Below, in pieces: positions 9,109 to 9,282 of a stretch of DNA of 9,282 bases (its first letter is position 1; each line of letters opens with the position of its first letter). The position numbers and the translations under genes are program-made. The stretch is taken from assembly GCA_021790615.1 (NCBI GenBank), contig JAJYGW010000221.1, positions 1 to 9,282 on the forward strand. The letters run 5' to 3'. The notes below the pieces were generated by a model, which was not told where the DNA came from, ran no database searches, and saw only the letters and a list, made by a program, of their open reading frames with translations. Source of the stretch: Actinomycetes bacterium (GTDB taxonomy: Bacteria; Actinomycetota; Acidimicrobiia; Acidimicrobiales; JAKAOS01).

Positions 9109-9282
9109 GTGACCGAGCTCTCCACTCAAGACCCGACGGGGCGCGTCAAGTCGTCCCGAGCTGACGCTCGCTCCGGCGCGGGCGAGGGCCGCTCCACACC
9201 CGATGCCGGCGAGCGCCATGGCGTGAGCCGCACGCCCCTGTTGAAGCGTCCGAGTGCGGCAGGGCTCGTCGAGGCCGTGTTG
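9109..9282 (+). CDS. Unidentified protein, N-terminal 58 codons only (3' truncated by window)
   Basis: The frame runs open from the GTG at 9109 to the window end. An in-frame stop at 9076-9078 leaves this GTG as the first start. AGGGG (9101-9105) is a possible ribosome binding site, but the 3-nt spacing is short. The first 40 or so residues are Ser/Gly/Arg/Asp-rich and look disordered, with no signal peptide or membrane helix. The last part, 'PLLKRPSAAGLVEAVL', faintly resembles the entry to a GntR-type winged-helix domain, but too little is visible to name it. A later GTG at 9223 would remove the disordered leader. I do not recognise the gene. Confidence 0.5.
   Translation, partial: MTELSTQDPTGRVKSSRADARSGAGEGRSTPDAGERHGVSRTPLLKRPSAAGLVEAVL

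Noticed and set aside
9075..9164. Short open frame starting at ATG 9075 in the spacer after holB
   Set aside because: Only 29 codons, no ribosome binding site, overlaps the hairpin and the more plausible 9109 frame.

Overview
The window is a high-GC actinobacterial chromosomal segment. It carries five genes, all on the + strand, with little intergenic DNA. The TopA lacks C-terminal zinc fingers and instead has four 'GR[YF]GPY' repeats and a lysine-rich tail. The H+-PPase is of the K+-independent type. The order hppA-topA-tmk-holB is the arrangement I recall from Streptomyces and relatives. GTG and TTG starts are common. The organism is probably an actinomycete in the broad sense, possibly Acidimicrobiia, but the sequence alone does not fix the order or genus.

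Layout. (1) Positions 2-1888 hold the 3' part of an APC-superfamily permease. Its start lies upstream of the window, and its C-terminus continues, through a low-complexity linker, into an OB-fold-like domain. (2) Positions 1889-2028 form the only substantial intergenic region. It has a strong GC-rich hairpin just after the permease stop, then a plausible sigma-70-type promoter and a good Shine-Dalgarno sequence. (3) Positions 2029-9032 form a tight four-gene run: hppA (membrane H+-pyrophosphatase), topA (DNA topoisomerase I), tmk (thymidylate kinase) and holB (DNA polymerase III delta prime). The gaps are 10 nt and 5 nt, followed by a 4-nt GTGA overlap, so an operon with translational coupling is likely. 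(4) Positions 9033-9108 are a short spacer with a perfect 7-bp hairpin. (5) Positions 9109-9282 are the 5' end of an unidentified gene cut by the window edge.

How the genes fit together. topA relaxes negative supercoils, tmk makes dTDP for dTTP supply, and holB is part of the replicative clamp loader. hppA would hydrolyse the pyrophosphate released by polymerases and other biosynthetic reactions and conserve the energy as a proton gradient. The functional link between hppA and the replication genes is inferred from co-location.

No undescribed system is evident; this is mostly housekeeping chromosome. The points most worth a second look are the permease/OB-fold fusion, the 63-bp higher-order duplication inside the lysine-rich tail of topA, and the hairpins in the two intergenic spacers. 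I saw no mobile element, CRISPR array, tRNA or rRNA.
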